A stretch of DNA of 64,000 nucleotides from Pontibacter sp. FD36 (GTDB taxonomy: Bacteria; Bacteroidota; Bacteroidia; Cytophagales; Hymenobacteraceae), in NCBI RefSeq assembly GCF_015686655.1, contig NZ_JADPMP010000001.1, positions 124,001-188,000 of the forward strand, written 5' to 3'. This document shows, piece by piece, positions 8,653 to 18,129 of the stretch; within the stretch, counting starts at the first letter, position 1; each line of letters begins with the position of its first letter. The notes under the pieces were generated by a model, which did not search any database, was not told the DNA's origin, and was given only the letters and a program-made list of their open reading frames with translations. The translations under genes and the position numbers were made by a program.

Positions 8653-8862
8653 ATGGGAGAGACTAGTCTAAGCTCAGTTATTACCTGTCCGGAGTGCGGG
8701 CATCGAAAGGAAGAGCAGATGCCCACAGATGCCTGCCAGTACTTTTATGCGTGTGAAAAGTGCAAGAGGCTTCTGAAACCGAGGCCAGGGGACTGTTGCG
8801 TGTACTGCTCCTACGGCACAGTCCCTTGCCCGCCTATTCAGCAAAGCAGAAGCTGCTGTTAA
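8653..8862 (+). CDS. GDCCVxC-motif small cysteine-rich protein
   Basis: A protein of 69 residues with 11 cysteines. CPEC near residue 11 and CEKC near residue 34 form a zinc-ribbon-like pair. The signature GDCCVYCSYGTVPCPPIQ follows, then a terminal CC. This is the GDCCVxC family, whose members in some bacteria are selenoproteins with Sec in this motif; here all positions are Cys codons. It starts 2 bp after merTP, so it is translated with it and probably handles Hg(II) or another soft metal in the cytoplasm. No biochemical function is established for the family. Confidence 0.85.
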   Translation: MGETSLSSVITCPECGHRKEEQMPTDACQYFYACEKCKRLLKPRPGDCCVYCSYGTVPCPPIQQSRSCC

Positions 8863-9020
8863 AGCAAAGAAAACAGTAAATGCTAAGCAGTAGCAGCGTA
8901 ATATAAAAAGGCAAGCTGAAAATCCACCACGGTGTATTTCTGTAGTTAAGTGGTATCCGTGCAAACCTGTAAGAAATCGTAAACAACGCAGGCAAGTATC
9001 TACCCGTAAAATAGTTTTTA

Positions 9021-9028
9021 TACCTTTG
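9021..9028 (+). promoter_or_regulatory. Bacteroidota-type -7 box before the DUF6660 gene
   Basis: TACCTTTG matches TAnnTTTG exactly and is set in a TTTTTATACCTTTGCAC context. It ends only 5 bp before ATG 9034, which predicts a transcript with almost no leader. No clear -33 TTG is seen at the right distance. Confidence 0.6.
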
Positions 9029-9033
9029 CACAA

Positions 9034-9351
9034 ATGAAGTACCTGTCTGTCATATGGGGAATGGTTATCTTTCTGCTGGCGTGCCTGCCGTGCGCGGACA
9101 GCGGGACGGCCTTTGCCCAGGATGACACAACAGTAGTGCAGGCTGATTACGGCCATGCTGACGCGGGGCAGGAGAATGATCTCTGCTCCCCCCTCTGCGA
9201 GTGCAACTGCTGCGGGGGCATTTCTCTAACTATCAGTTTTCCGCAAACACAGGAGCCACCTCATAATCCGTCAGGTTCTACTCTGAACACCTACCTTCCT
9301 GGTGGTGCCGTTTCCCCCTCTTTCGCTTTCTGGCACCCGCCCAAAGCTTAA
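9034..9351 (+). CDS. DUF6660 family secreted Cys-rich protein
   Basis: A protein of 105 residues with an N-terminal signal peptide (hydrophobic residues 4-17, cleavage probably after AFAQ near residue 29). The mature part has the family signature CSPLCECNCCGG (near residues 54-65). DUF6660 proteins are found just upstream of CusA-type RND pumps in Bacteroidota, as here. The Cys cluster suggests periplasmic binding of Cu(I), Ag(I) or Hg(II) for delivery to the pump. That role is inference; the family and context are clear. Confidence 0.8.
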   Translation: MKYLSVIWGMVIFLLACLPCADSGTAFAQDDTTVVQADYGHADAGQENDLCSPLCECNCCGGISLTISFPQTQEPPHNPSGSTLNTYLPGGAVSPSFAFWHPPKA

Positions 9352-9458
9352 CCTATCTCTGTTTTAGGTAATTAAACACGCGTTGCCGCACCCCTGTGCG
9401 GCCTCAAAATGCGTGCGCATACTTTTGTATGTGGTTTTTGGGAATAAAGAATTTTAAG

Positions 9459-12400
9459 GTGTTAGATAAAATCATTCATTTTTCTATCCATAACAAGCTC
9501 ATCATTGGCATTTTCACCCTGGCGCTTGTTATCTGGGGCGGCTATTCCGCCACGCAGCTGCCCATCGATGCCGTGCCTGACATCACGAACAATCAGGTAC
9601 AGGTCATTACCACCAGCCCCTCGCTTGCCGCGCAGGAAGTGGAGCGGCTCATCAGCTTCCCGGTGGAGCAGACCATGTCTACCATCGCAGATATTGAGGA
9701 AGTGCGTTCCATCTCCCGCTTCGGCCTCTCTGTGGTGACCATTGTCTTTAAAGAGAACGTGGACATTTACTGGGCGCGGCAGCAGGTCAGTGAGCGGCTC
9801 GTGGAGGCCACAGGTAAGATTCCACCGGGGTTAGGTAGCCCGGAGATGTCCCCTATCTCCACCGGCCTTGGGGAGATATACCAATATGTGGTACACGCCA
9901 AGCCAGGGTATGAGGAGCAGTACTCAGCCATGGACCTGCGCACCATTCAGGATTGGATTGTGCGGCGGCAGCTGCTCGGCACACCCGGTGTGGCCGAAGT
10001 CAACAGCTTCGGTGGCTTCCTGAAACAGTACGAGGTTGCTGTTGACCCCGGCAGGCTGAAGGCCCACAACCTGAGCATCAGCGATGTGCTGGAGGCGCTG
10101 GAACGCAACAACGGTAACACCGGAGGAGCCTACATTGACAAAAAGCCAAATGCCTACTTTGTACGCAGCGAGGGGCTCATTGAGAGTCTGGACGAGGTTA
10201 AGAAGGTCGTGGTCAGCAATACCACCAATGGCACCCCCTTGCTTATCGCTGATATTGCACAGGTACAGTTCGGCAGCGCCAACCGCTACGGTGCCCTGAC
10301 AGATGCCAACGGAGAGGCGGTGGGGGGCATTGTGATGCTCCTCAAGGGGGAGAACACCAACCAGGTGGTGGGGCGCGTGAAAGAGCGCATGGAGCAGATT
10401 GCAAAGTCCCTTCCGGAAGGCGTCGCGGTAGAGGCCTTTCTGGACCGGAGCGAGTTGATTGGCCGGGCCATGGGCACCGTGAAGCGGAACCTGATTGAGG
10501 GCGCTCTGGTTGTGATTTTCGTGCTGGTGCTCTTCCTGGGCAATCTGCGGGCGGGCTTAGTAGTGGCCTCTGTCATTCCGCTGGCCATGTTGTTTGCCAT
10601 CATCATGATGAACCTTTTCGGTGTGTCGGGTAACCTGATGAGCCTCGGGGCCATCGACTTTGGCCTCATCGTGGACGGGGCCGTTATCATCGTGGAGGCG
10701 ACCATGCACCACCTGGGCCTGCGCAAAGAGGGAAGGCTGACGCAGGCACAGATGGACGAGGAGGTGTATGAATCCGCCCGGAAAATCCGCACCGCCGCTG
10801 CCTTCGGTGAAATCATTATCCTGATTGTATACCTGCCGATTCTGGTGCTGGTGGGCATTGAGGGGAAGATGTTCCGCCCCATGGCGCTCACCGTCTCCTT
10901 TGCCATATTTGGTGCCTTCCTCCTCTCGCTCACCTACGTGCCCATGATGTCGGCGCTGCTGCTGAGCAAGAACACCACCCACAAGCGCAACATTTCAGAC
11001 AGGATGATCGACTTTTTCCAGCGCATGTACAACCCTGTAATTAGGGGTGCCCTTAGGTTCAAGGCACTGGTGCTTATTGCTGCGTTCGCCTTGTTTGCCC
11101 TGAGCCTGGTGCTCTTTAACCGCATGGGCAGTGAGTTCATTCCTACCCTGGAGGAGGGCGACTTCGCCTTGGAGACAAGGCTATTGACCGGCAGTTCACT
11201 TTCCGAAACGATTGAAAAGGTGTCGCTGGCCTCCCGGATTCTAAAGGAGCGATTCCCGGAAGTGAAGGAGGTAATCAGCAAAATCGGCGCCGCTGAGATT
11301 CCGACAGACCCGATGCCCATGGAATCCGCTGACGTCACCATCATCCTCAAGGACAAGGACGAGTGGACCAGCGCCAGCACCCGAGAGGAACTGGCCAGCC
11401 AGATGACGGAGGCACTGGAGGACATTCCCGGCGTTACGTTCGGCGTCTCTCAGCCTATCCAGCTGCGCTCCAACGAACTGATTTCAGGAGTGCGCCAGGA
11501 TGTGGGCATCAAAATCTTCGGGGAGGATTTGCAGGAACTGACCAGGCTCTCCCAAGAGGTCGGCCGGGTGGTTTCTACCGTGGAAGGGGCTGAGGACCTG
11601 TACCTGGAGCAAGTTTCCGGACTGCGACAGATTGTGGTGGACATCAACCGGAGTCAGATAGCCAAGTTCGGTCTTGACGTCGAGGCGGTCAACCAGGTTA
11701 TTAACGCTGCCTTCGCCGGGCAGAGTGCCGGGATGGTGTACGAAGGGGACCGCCGCTTTGACCTGGTCGTCCGGCTCAAACAGGATGACAGACAGGATAT
11801 CGCCGATGTGCGCCGACTCTACGTCACCACACCGGGCGGGCTGCAGGTGCCACTGGAGCAGGTGGCCGATGTGCAGTACCGGCAGGGGCCGAACCAGATA
11901 CAGCGCGAGGATGCCAAGCGCCGCATCATCGTGGGTTTCAACGTGCGTGGGCGGGACATCGCCAGCGTGGTGGAGGAAGTGCAGCAGAAGATAGACCGGC
12001 AGGTAACTCTACCCACCGGTTACTTTGTGACCTACGGGGGGCAGTTTGAGAATCTCCAGGAGGCAAACCGGCGTCTCTCTGTGGCTGTTCCGGCCGCATT
12101 GGCGCTGATATTCCTGCTGCTGTACTTCACCTTCGGCTCCGTGCGCCACTCGTTGCTCATCTTCACGGCCATTCCGCTGTCGGCCATCGGGGGCGTACTG
12201 GCCCTGTGGTTGCGGGGTATGCCCTTTAGCATATCGGCCGGTGTAGGCTTCATCGCCCTGTTCGGTGTTGCGGTGCTCAACGGCATTGTACTCATTGCCG
12301 AGTTCAACAGGCAGCGTAGGGAAGAAGGCGTACAAAGCCTGCGAGAGGTGGTGCTCAACGGCACCTCCGTACGTCTTCGGCCCGTGCTGATGACGGCTTC

Positions 12401-13847
12401 TGTGGCCTCTCTGGGCTTTCTGCCGATGGCGCTCTCCAACACAGCCGGGGCGGAGGTGCAGAAACCACTGGCTACCGTGGTGATAGGCGGACTAATCACC
12501 TCCACGATGCTGACGCTGGTGGTGCTGCCCGTGCTCTACATACTTATCGAAGGGTATGTCTCCAACAGAAAGAAGCGCAACGCGCGCGGCACCGGATTAC
12601 CGGCAACCACTATAGTAACCATTGTTGCCTCGGTTGCCCTGCTTATGGGCATGGCGCAGCAGGCACAGGCGCAGCAGCATCCGGTAGAAGTGTACACGCT
12701 GGAAAAGGCCGTTGCCAAGGCAATCAGCCAGAACCCTTCTGTAGAGGCCGCCAGGATTGGCATAAAAAGGAGCCAGTCGCTTGAAGGGGCGGCCTGGGAC
12801 ATCAATAAGACGCAGCTGCAGTACTCCACCGGTAAGCTACAGTCTGGAGAGTATGACACGGAGGTTTCTGTGTTGCAGACGTTTGCCTTTCCGACTCTTT
12901 ATGCCAGACAGGCAAAGCTTGCCGGGGAACTCACCCAGGCAAGCAGCATCGGACTGACGCAGCGGCAGCGGGAAATCGTCCGCGAGGTGAGGCTCAACTA
13001 CTACGGAATAGTCTACGCACGCTCCCGCCTCAGCTTGCTCACCTATCAGGATAGTCTGTACACGGCTTTCCTCAGGGCCGCCCAGGTGAGGCTCCGGACC
13101 GGGGAAACCAACCTGCTGGAGCAGGTGACGGCCGAGACGCAGCTGTCTGAGGTGCGCAACAGCGGCTTTCAGGCAGAGGCTGACAGAGAGGTCTTTCAGC
13201 AGCGCCTGCAGGCATTGCTGGCAACCGACACGCTGATAGCCACCGCAGACACAACACTCAACCGCTTGCCTCTGCCAAGCATAACCGAGGAAATGCTGGA
13301 ACAGAATCCGAGGCTCCTCCTGGCCCGGCAGCAGGTCGAGGTGCGGCAGGCGGAGACCAGGCTTGAGCGGGCCAGGCTACTGCCGGACCTGCAGTTAGGC
13401 TACACGAACCGAACCATTGCCGGGGGCCATGGGAAAAGGGGGATAGCGGAGTTCGAGCCGCCGCAGGAGGTGTCTTTCGGCGTGGCCATCCCACTGTGGG
13501 CAAAGCCACAGAGGAGCCGTATGGAGGCGGCTAAGTTACAGGCGGACGTAGCTCAGAAGGACCTAGAGGGTACTCGCAACGAGCTGCGGGCTGATGCAGC
13601 GGCCGCGCTTCAGCAGGCGCTCAAGCTGCAGGGCAGCCTGGATTACTATGAACGCACGGCACTGCCGCAGGCGCGGCTCATCATAGACCACGCCACCAAA
13701 GCCTACCGGGTAGGGGAAATCAACTACCAGGACTATATCCTGAGCCTAAGCAGGGCATTGAGCATCCAGGCGAACTATCTGGAAACACTCTACGCCTATG
13801 ACAGGGCTGTCATAGAACTCCACTACATGACAGAAAACCAACAGTAA
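9459..13847 (+). CDS. cusA: CusA/CzcA-type heavy-metal RND pump fused to a TolC-like outer-membrane domain
   Basis: The frame is open from GTG 9396. GTG 9459 (giving VLDKIIHFSIHNK, the usual family N-terminus) is preferred, with ATG 9429 as the alternative; length is about 1462 residues. Residues 1 to about 1035 form the RND permease, with helix 1 near residues 12-32, the proton-relay helix SLGAIDFGLIVDGAVIIVEA near residue 390, and large periplasmic loops. After a linker with a hydrophobic segment (near residue 1055), residues 1080-1460 resemble TolC/CusC outer-membrane factor repeats with long alpha-helical hairpins. Fusion of the permease with the outer-membrane factor is common in Bacteroidota. 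It works with the CusB-like adaptor downstream to export metal ions from the periplasm. Metal specificity cannot be read from the sequence with confidence. Confidence 0.93.
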   Translation: MLDKIIHFSIHNKLIIGIFTLALVIWGGYSATQLPIDAVPDITNNQVQVITTSPSLAAQEVERLISFPVEQTMSTIADIEEVRSISRFGLSVVTIVFKENVDIYWARQQVSERLVEATGKIPPGLGSPEMSPISTGLGEIYQYVVHAKPGYEEQYSAMDLRTIQDWIVRRQLLGTPGVAEVNSFGGFLKQYEVAVDPGRLKAHNLSISDVLEALERNNGNTGGAYIDKKPNAYFVRSEGLIESLDEVKKVVVSNTTNGTPLLIADIAQVQFGSANRYGALTDANGEAVGGIVMLLKGENTNQVVGRVKERMEQIAKSLPEGVAVEAFLDRSELIGRAMGTVKRNLIEGALVVIFVLVLFLGNLRAGLVVASVIPLAMLFAIIMMNLFGVSGNLMSLGAIDFGLIVDGAVIIVEATMHHLGLRKEGRLTQAQMDEEVYESARKIRTAAAFGEIIILIVYLPILVLVGIEGKMFRPMALTVSFAIFGAFLLSLTYVPMMSALLLSKNTTHKRNISDRMIDFFQRMYNPVIRGALRFKALVLIAAFALFALSLVLFNRMGSEFIPTLEEGDFALETRLLTGSSLSETIEKVSLASRILKERFPEVKEVISKIGAAEIPTDPMPMESADVTIILKDKDEWTSASTREELASQMTEALEDIPGVTFGVSQPIQLRSNELISGVRQDVGIKIFGEDLQELTRLSQEVGRVVSTVEGAEDLYLEQVSGLRQIVVDINRSQIAKFGLDVEAVNQVINAAFAGQSAGMVYEGDRRFDLVVRLKQDDRQDIADVRRLYVTTPGGLQVPLEQVADVQYRQGPNQIQREDAKRRIIVGFNVRGRDIASVVEEVQQKIDRQVTLPTGYFVTYGGQFENLQEANRRLSVAVPAALALIFLLLYFTFGSVRHSLLIFTAIPLSAIGGVLALWLRGMPFSISAGVGFIALFGVAVLNGIVLIAEFNRQRREEGVQSLREVVLNGTSVRLRPVLMTASVASLGFLPMALSNTAGAEVQKPLATVVIGGLITSTMLTLVVLPVLYILIEGYVSNRKKRNARGTGLPATTIVTIVASVALLMGMAQQAQAQQHPVEVYTLEKAVAKAISQNPSVEAARIGIKRSQSLEGAAWDINKTQLQYSTGKLQSGEYDTEVSVLQTFAFPTLYARQAKLAGELTQASSIGLTQRQREIVREVRLNYYGIVYARSRLSLLTYQDSLYTAFLRAAQVRLRTGETNLLEQVTAETQLSEVRNSGFQAEADREVFQQRLQALLATDTLIATADTTLNRLPLPSITEEMLEQNPRLLLARQQVEVRQAETRLERARLLPDLQLGYTNRTIAGGHGKRGIAEFEPPQEVSFGVAIPLWAKPQRSRMEAAKLQADVAQKDLEGTRNELRADAAAALQQALKLQGSLDYYERTALPQARLIIDHATKAYRVGEINYQDYILSLSRALSIQANYLETLYAYDRAVIELHYMTENQQ

Positions 13848-13872
13848 CCAACAAAAGCAGAATCTATCCCAT

Positions 13873-15057
13873 ATGAAAAGGATTATCCATATATTTTACC
13901 TAACAGGTGCATTGCTCTTTTTATCCTGCGGCAGTGAGTCTGAACCGACGAAAGTGGCTACGGAGGAGCATGGCGAAGAGAACCCCAACGAGGCAGAGCT
14001 GACCGAGCAGCAGTACCAGGTGGCGGGCATAGCCTTGGGCAAGCCTGAGATGCGCAACCTGAGCAATACCCTGACGCTGACAGGCAAGCTGGACCTGCCG
14101 CCCCAGAACATGGCCGCTGTGAGCGCTCCCCTGGGCGGCTATGTGAAGAGCACGGTGTTGTTGGAAGGTATGCGTGTAAAGAGAGGGCAGTTGATTGCAA
14201 AGATTGAGAACCCAGAGTTTGTGACACTGCAGCAGGATTACCTGGATGCCAGAAGCCGCCTTGGGTTTTTGGAGCTGGAGTATGAAAGGCAGAAAGAGCT
14301 GTCCGCTGAGCAGGTCACCTCTGCCAAGACGTATCAGCGGACTGCTTCCGAGTACAAGTCTGTAAGGGCACAGGTCGAGGGGCTGGGGGAGCGGCTGCGC
14401 ATCATTGGCGTCAACCCCGCTTCTTTGCGGGAAGGCAACATCAGCCGCATCCTCCCCATCCATGCCCCGATTGAGGGCTTCGTGACTTACATCAACGCCA
14501 GCGTTGGGCAGTTTGTGAACCCGACGGACGTACTGTTCCGCATCGCTGATACCGACCACCTGCACGTGGAGCTGACGGTGTTTGAGAAGGACGTGCCGAC
14601 ACTGAAAAAGGGGCAAAAGGTATTGTACTCCCTGCCCAATGAGACGGAGGCAAGGCACGAGGCCACCGTCTACCTGATTGGAAAAGAGATAAGCCCGGAG
14701 CGGACGGTGCAGGTGCACGCCCACATGGAGGAGGAAGACAAAGACCTCGTGCCGGGCATGTACGTGCAGGCGCGGGTGGCACTGAACGGCCAGGAAGTAC
14801 TGGCTCTGCCCCAGGCGGCTGTGGTGCATGAGAATGGCAACAACTATATCTTCCTTTACACAGGCGATGAAAAAGAGGGCGAGACGGTGCTGAAGCGTTT
14901 CCGCATGGTGCCCGTGGAGCGAGGGACCGAGGAAGGAGGCTACGTGCAGGTGGCGCTTCCTGCCGGGATTGATACCGCTGCCGCCAATTTTGTAACCAAA
15001 GGTGCTTACTCTTTGCTTTCCAAGATGCGAAATGCGGAAGAAGAAGGCCATCATTAA
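13873..15057 (+). CDS. cusB: RND efflux periplasmic adaptor lipoprotein (CusB/CzcB type)
   Basis: A protein of 394 residues. A lipoprotein signal (LLFLSC, Cys19) anchors it in a membrane facing the periplasm. A barrel-sandwich half is seen near residues 75-110 (APLGGYV...VKRGQLIAKIENPEF), then a helical hairpin near 115-180, the second lipoyl half near 190-225 (HAPIEGFVTY...GQFVNPTDVLFRIAD), and a beta-barrel and membrane-proximal domain to the end. It links the permease to the outer-membrane part of the pump. It starts 25 bp after the CusA gene and is surely in one operon with it. The His-rich end (EEEGHH) might bind metal. Confidence 0.92.
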   Translation: MKRIIHIFYLTGALLFLSCGSESEPTKVATEEHGEENPNEAELTEQQYQVAGIALGKPEMRNLSNTLTLTGKLDLPPQNMAAVSAPLGGYVKSTVLLEGMRVKRGQLIAKIENPEFVTLQQDYLDARSRLGFLELEYERQKELSAEQVTSAKTYQRTASEYKSVRAQVEGLGERLRIIGVNPASLREGNISRILPIHAPIEGFVTYINASVGQFVNPTDVLFRIADTDHLHVELTVFEKDVPTLKKGQKVLYSLPNETEARHEATVYLIGKEISPERTVQVHAHMEEEDKDLVPGMYVQARVALNGQEVLALPQAAVVHENGNNYIFLYTGDEKEGETVLKRFRMVPVERGTEEGGYVQVALPAGIDTAAANFVTKGAYSLLSKMRNAEEEGHH

Positions 15058-15067
15058 ACAATTCCCT

Positions 15068-15514
15068 ATGCTGCAAAACTTAGAACGTATCCTGCAAGAG
15101 AAGGGCGTCCGCCCGACGGCCATGCGTCTGTTGGTGCTTGACTTCCTGCAAGGCCAGTCTTCGGCAGTGAGCCTGAATGACCTGGAGGCCCATTTCCTTC
15201 GCTCGGACCGGATTACCTTGTATCGTACTCTTAAAACTTTTGAGGATAAGGGGATTGTACATAGTATAGAGGACGGAACAGGTTCTACGAAGTATGCGCT
15301 TTGCGAAGAAGGCTGTGCATGTGCACCTGAGGACCTGCATGTTCATTTTTCCTGCAGCAAATGCCAGGAAACGTTTTGCCTCCCGATGTCCCGCATCCCG
15401 AAGATTCCGCTGCCTGACAACTTTACCATGGAGGAGGCTAGCCTGGTGGTGAAGGGCCTCTGCGGCAGTTGCGCCGCCAAAAATGCAATGCGATTGCAGG
15501 GGGATGAGGCGTAG
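15068..15514 (+). CDS. Fur-family metal-responsive regulator
   Basis: A protein of 148 residues from ATG 15068; an alternative ATG at 15032 overlaps cusB. Winged-helix domain at residues 1-80 with the family pattern RPTAMRLLVLDFL and RITLYRTLKTFEDKGIV. The dimer domain has His91 and His93 and the structural zinc ligands C96/C99 (CSKC) and C132/C135 (CGSC). Extra cysteines (C79, C83, C85) sit before the dimer domain. Fur, Zur and relatives repress metal-uptake or metal-export genes when they carry the metal. Its place 10 bp after cusB and before the P-ATPase suggests control of zinc/cadmium export (Zur-like), but the metal is not proven. Confidence 0.88.
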   Translation: MLQNLERILQEKGVRPTAMRLLVLDFLQGQSSAVSLNDLEAHFLRSDRITLYRTLKTFEDKGIVHSIEDGTGSTKYALCEEGCACAPEDLHVHFSCSKCQETFCLPMSRIPKIPLPDNFTMEEASLVVKGLCGSCAAKNAMRLQGDEA

Positions 15515-15543
15515 CTTTACATAAATGAACAAAGGAGCACAAT

Positions 15544-15915
15544 ATGAAACTCAACTGGAACATGCCCGCCAAGCTCAGGCCCTTTTACCAACAGGAACTG
15601 ACCGCTTACCATACCTGCTGGAGAGAGGGCAACCGTCTCGCTGCCTGGAGGCATTTAGAGAGAGCGCATATCCTGGGGCAGCCATACCCGCTGGAGCATA
15701 CGGCCGTACACTGGAAGATGCTCAGATTCGGGTTCAAAACGAAGAATACGAAAGAGGTGATTGGACAGCTTCCCCGCCTGTTGGTAGGTGGGGTTAAGTC
15801 CTGGGCCGGAAAGATACCAGTGGGCAACACAGGCGGGTCCAATGTTCCGCCGCTCCGGCCAATGCCAATCCCGGATGACTTAAAGCGAATCATAGCACCT
15901 GCTGAAAACCATTAA
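15544..15915 (+). CDS. DUF3703 family protein
   Basis: A soluble protein of 123 residues that fits the DUF3703 family, with a core around LAAWRHLERAHILGQPYPLEHTAVHWKMLRFG (residues 31-62) and several conserved His and Trp residues. Members are commonly found next to heavy-metal P-ATPases and Czc/Cus pumps. The function is unknown. The conserved histidines could bind a metal ion. It lies 11 bp before the P-ATPase and so is probably in the same operon. Confidence 0.8.
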   Translation: MKLNWNMPAKLRPFYQQELTAYHTCWREGNRLAAWRHLERAHILGQPYPLEHTAVHWKMLRFGFKTKNTKEVIGQLPRLLVGGVKSWAGKIPVGNTGGSNVPPLRPMPIPDDLKRIIAPAENH

Positions 15916-15926
15916 GACATAAGAGA

Positions 15927-17939
15927 ATGAATAAGAGCAAGACTACACCCAAAAACATAGAAGAGGATTTCAAACCACTGGAGATTACCTCGCCTAGAAC
16001 TGCGGAGGCTCCCGGTCCAAATATCGGTGCGGACGGTAAGGCCAGGCAAGCTGGTGCTATGGAGCACGAGCACGCTGAAGAGGAGGCAAAGTCCTCCTAC
16101 GTTCCTACGGCCATCAGCCTTGTGCTGCTGCTGGGAGGCATTCTGCTGGATAATCTCGACACATCCTGGTTCTCCGGGTATGTGCGGCTTATAACCTATG
16201 GCATAGCCTACGTGTTGGTTGGCTGGCGCGTGGTATGGCATGCGGTTAGGAGCCTTAGGAGCAGTTTCTTCAACGAGTTCTTCCTGATGAGCATGGCCAC
16301 GCTGGGGGCCTTCTACATCGGGGAGTATGCCGAGGGCGTTGCCGTGATGCTGTTCTATGTGGTTGGGGAGCATTTTCAGGAGGCGGCCGTGCTGCGCTCC
16401 CGCCGTTCCATCAAGGCGCTCATCGACAACAGGCCCGACGAAGTGGGGCTGGTAACCGAGAGCGGCATCGTCACCGTGAGGGCGAAAGAGGTGCGGATGG
16501 GCGATGTGGTGCAGGTGAAGGCGGGTGAGAAAGTGGCGCTGGACGGAGAGCTGCTCACCGAGAAGTCCTCCTTCAATACAGCAGCACTGACAGGCGAGTC
16601 AAAACCTGACACGAAAAAGAAGGGAGAGACGGTACTGGCAGGCATGATTAACCTGGACCGCGTCATTGAACTGAGGGTAACCTCTGCGTATGAGAACAGC
16701 GCCCTTTCCAAAATACTCCAGCTGGTAGAGGAAGCAGGCAGCCGCAAGGCCAAGACGCAGCAGTTCATCACGAAGTTTGCCAAAGTATATACGCCGATTG
16801 TCTTCTTCCTCGCCATTGGCCTTGTCTTTATTCCCTACTTCTTTGTAGAGAGCTATGACTTCAACCAGTGGCTCTACCGGGCGCTGATTTTTCTGGTAAT
16901 CTCCTGTCCCTGCGCCCTGGTTATCTCCATCCCGCTCGGCTACTTCGGCGGCATCGGGGCTGCCTCGCGCAACGGGCTCCTGTTCAAGGGGGCTAATTTC
17001 CTGGACCTGATGACACAGGTAGACACGGTGGTGATGGATAAGACGGGCACGTTGACCGAGGGTGTGTTCCAGGTGCAGCGCGTGGAGACGGTGCTACCTG
17101 ACAATGAGTGGTTCCTGTCGGCTGTGGCTGCGCTGGAGAGCAAGTCCACACATCCTATCGCACAGGCCATCGTCTCGGAGGCGGGGCAGGCGCACCAGCA
17201 GCACGTGGTCAGTGAGGTGGAGGAAATCTCAGGCCACGGGCTAAAAGGGAGTGTCGACGGCAGGCTTCTACTGGTTGGTAATGCCAGGCTGCTGGATAAG
17301 TACAATGTGCAGTATGACTCTAGCCTCAAGGAAATCGTGGAAACGATTGTCATAGTGGCCGTGGACGGAACCTACGCAGGCTACATCACCATCGCTGACA
17401 AGACGAAGGAGGATGCTCCGCTTGCCGTAAGGAAAATGCGGGAGCTGGGGGTGAAACAGCTGGTGATGCTCTCCGGCGACAAAGACTCCATCGTTCAGAA
17501 AGTGGCAGCTGAACTGAAGTTGGACGCGGCCTACGGTGGACTGCTCCCGCAGGACAAGGTGACCCATGTGGAGAAACTGAAGGCTGAGGGCAGGACCGTT
17601 GCATTCGTGGGCGACGGTATCAACGATGCGCCCGTGATTACGCTGGCCGACGTGGGCATGGCCATGGGTGGCCTGGGTTCAGACGCGGCCATAGAGACGG
17701 CGGACGTGGTGATTCAGACAGACCACCCCTCCAAAATCGCCACCGCCATCAACATCGGCGAGAAGACCAAGCAGATTGTGTGGCAGAACATCGCGCTGGC
17801 TTTCGGGGTCAAAGCCATCGTGCTGATTCTCGGTGCCGGAGGGTTGGCGACCATGTGGGAGGCGGTCTTTGCCGATGTGGGGGTGGCGTTGCTAGCTATT
17901 CTGAATGCCGTGCGCATTCAGCGGATGCATTTTGACTGA
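15927..17939 (+). CDS. Heavy-metal P1B-type ATPase, Zn/Cd type
   Basis: An inner-membrane ATPase of 670 residues. The motifs are complete: TGES near residue 222, CPC at 327-329 in the transport helix, DKTGT with the phosphorylated Asp371, HP at 409-410, and GDGINDAP near residue 562. The last helix carries DVGVALLAILNAVRI, the pattern of the Zn/Cd/Pb exporters ZntA and CadA rather than of copper pumps. It has no N-terminal HMA domain; instead there is a disordered tail of about 60 residues with MEHEHAEEE, which could bind metal. It exports Zn(II), Cd(II) or Pb(II) from the cytoplasm. It ends the metal-resistance operon. Confidence 0.93.
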   Translation: MNKSKTTPKNIEEDFKPLEITSPRTAEAPGPNIGADGKARQAGAMEHEHAEEEAKSSYVPTAISLVLLLGGILLDNLDTSWFSGYVRLITYGIAYVLVGWRVVWHAVRSLRSSFFNEFFLMSMATLGAFYIGEYAEGVAVMLFYVVGEHFQEAAVLRSRRSIKALIDNRPDEVGLVTESGIVTVRAKEVRMGDVVQVKAGEKVALDGELLTEKSSFNTAALTGESKPDTKKKGETVLAGMINLDRVIELRVTSAYENSALSKILQLVEEAGSRKAKTQQFITKFAKVYTPIVFFLAIGLVFIPYFFVESYDFNQWLYRALIFLVISCPCALVISIPLGYFGGIGAASRNGLLFKGANFLDLMTQVDTVVMDKTGTLTEGVFQVQRVETVLPDNEWFLSAVAALESKSTHPIAQAIVSEAGQAHQQHVVSEVEEISGHGLKGSVDGRLLLVGNARLLDKYNVQYDSSLKEIVETIVIVAVDGTYAGYITIADKTKEDAPLAVRKMRELGVKQLVMLSGDKDSIVQKVAAELKLDAAYGGLLPQDKVTHVEKLKAEGRTVAFVGDGINDAPVITLADVGMAMGGLGSDAAIETADVVIQTDHPSKIATAINIGEKTKQIVWQNIALAFGVKAIVLILGAGGLATMWEAVFADVGVALLAILNAVRIQRMHFD

Positions 17940-18022
17940 ACCGGGGATCCCGCTTGAGGCTGTAAAATAAATGTGTCAAAGGAAATTGAGTATTACCTTT
18001 AGCGCAGCAAAATGGAAGCAAA

Positions 18023-18057
18023 AGACAGTTTCGATCTTCTTCAGATCGAAACTGTCT
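18023..18057 (-). terminator. Terminator of the mobilization operon
   Basis: AGACAGTTTCGATCT and its exact reverse complement (18023-18037 and 18043-18057) form a 15-bp stem with a 5-nt loop. A T-run follows only when read on the minus strand (TTTTGCTT), so it terminates the leftward mob genes ending at 18130. It could also act partly on the P-ATPase transcript. Confidence 0.8.
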
Positions 18058-18129
18058 CTGAATAAATTGGAGGATCGGCAAACACCCCTTCGGCAAAACG
18101 GCACCCTTGGCTATTGCCTTTGCGCAAGC

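Noticed and set aside
13921..15123. Open frame of 400 codons on the minus strand opposite cusB
   Set aside because: The plus strand encodes a full CusB-like adaptor with all domains; the minus frame matches nothing.
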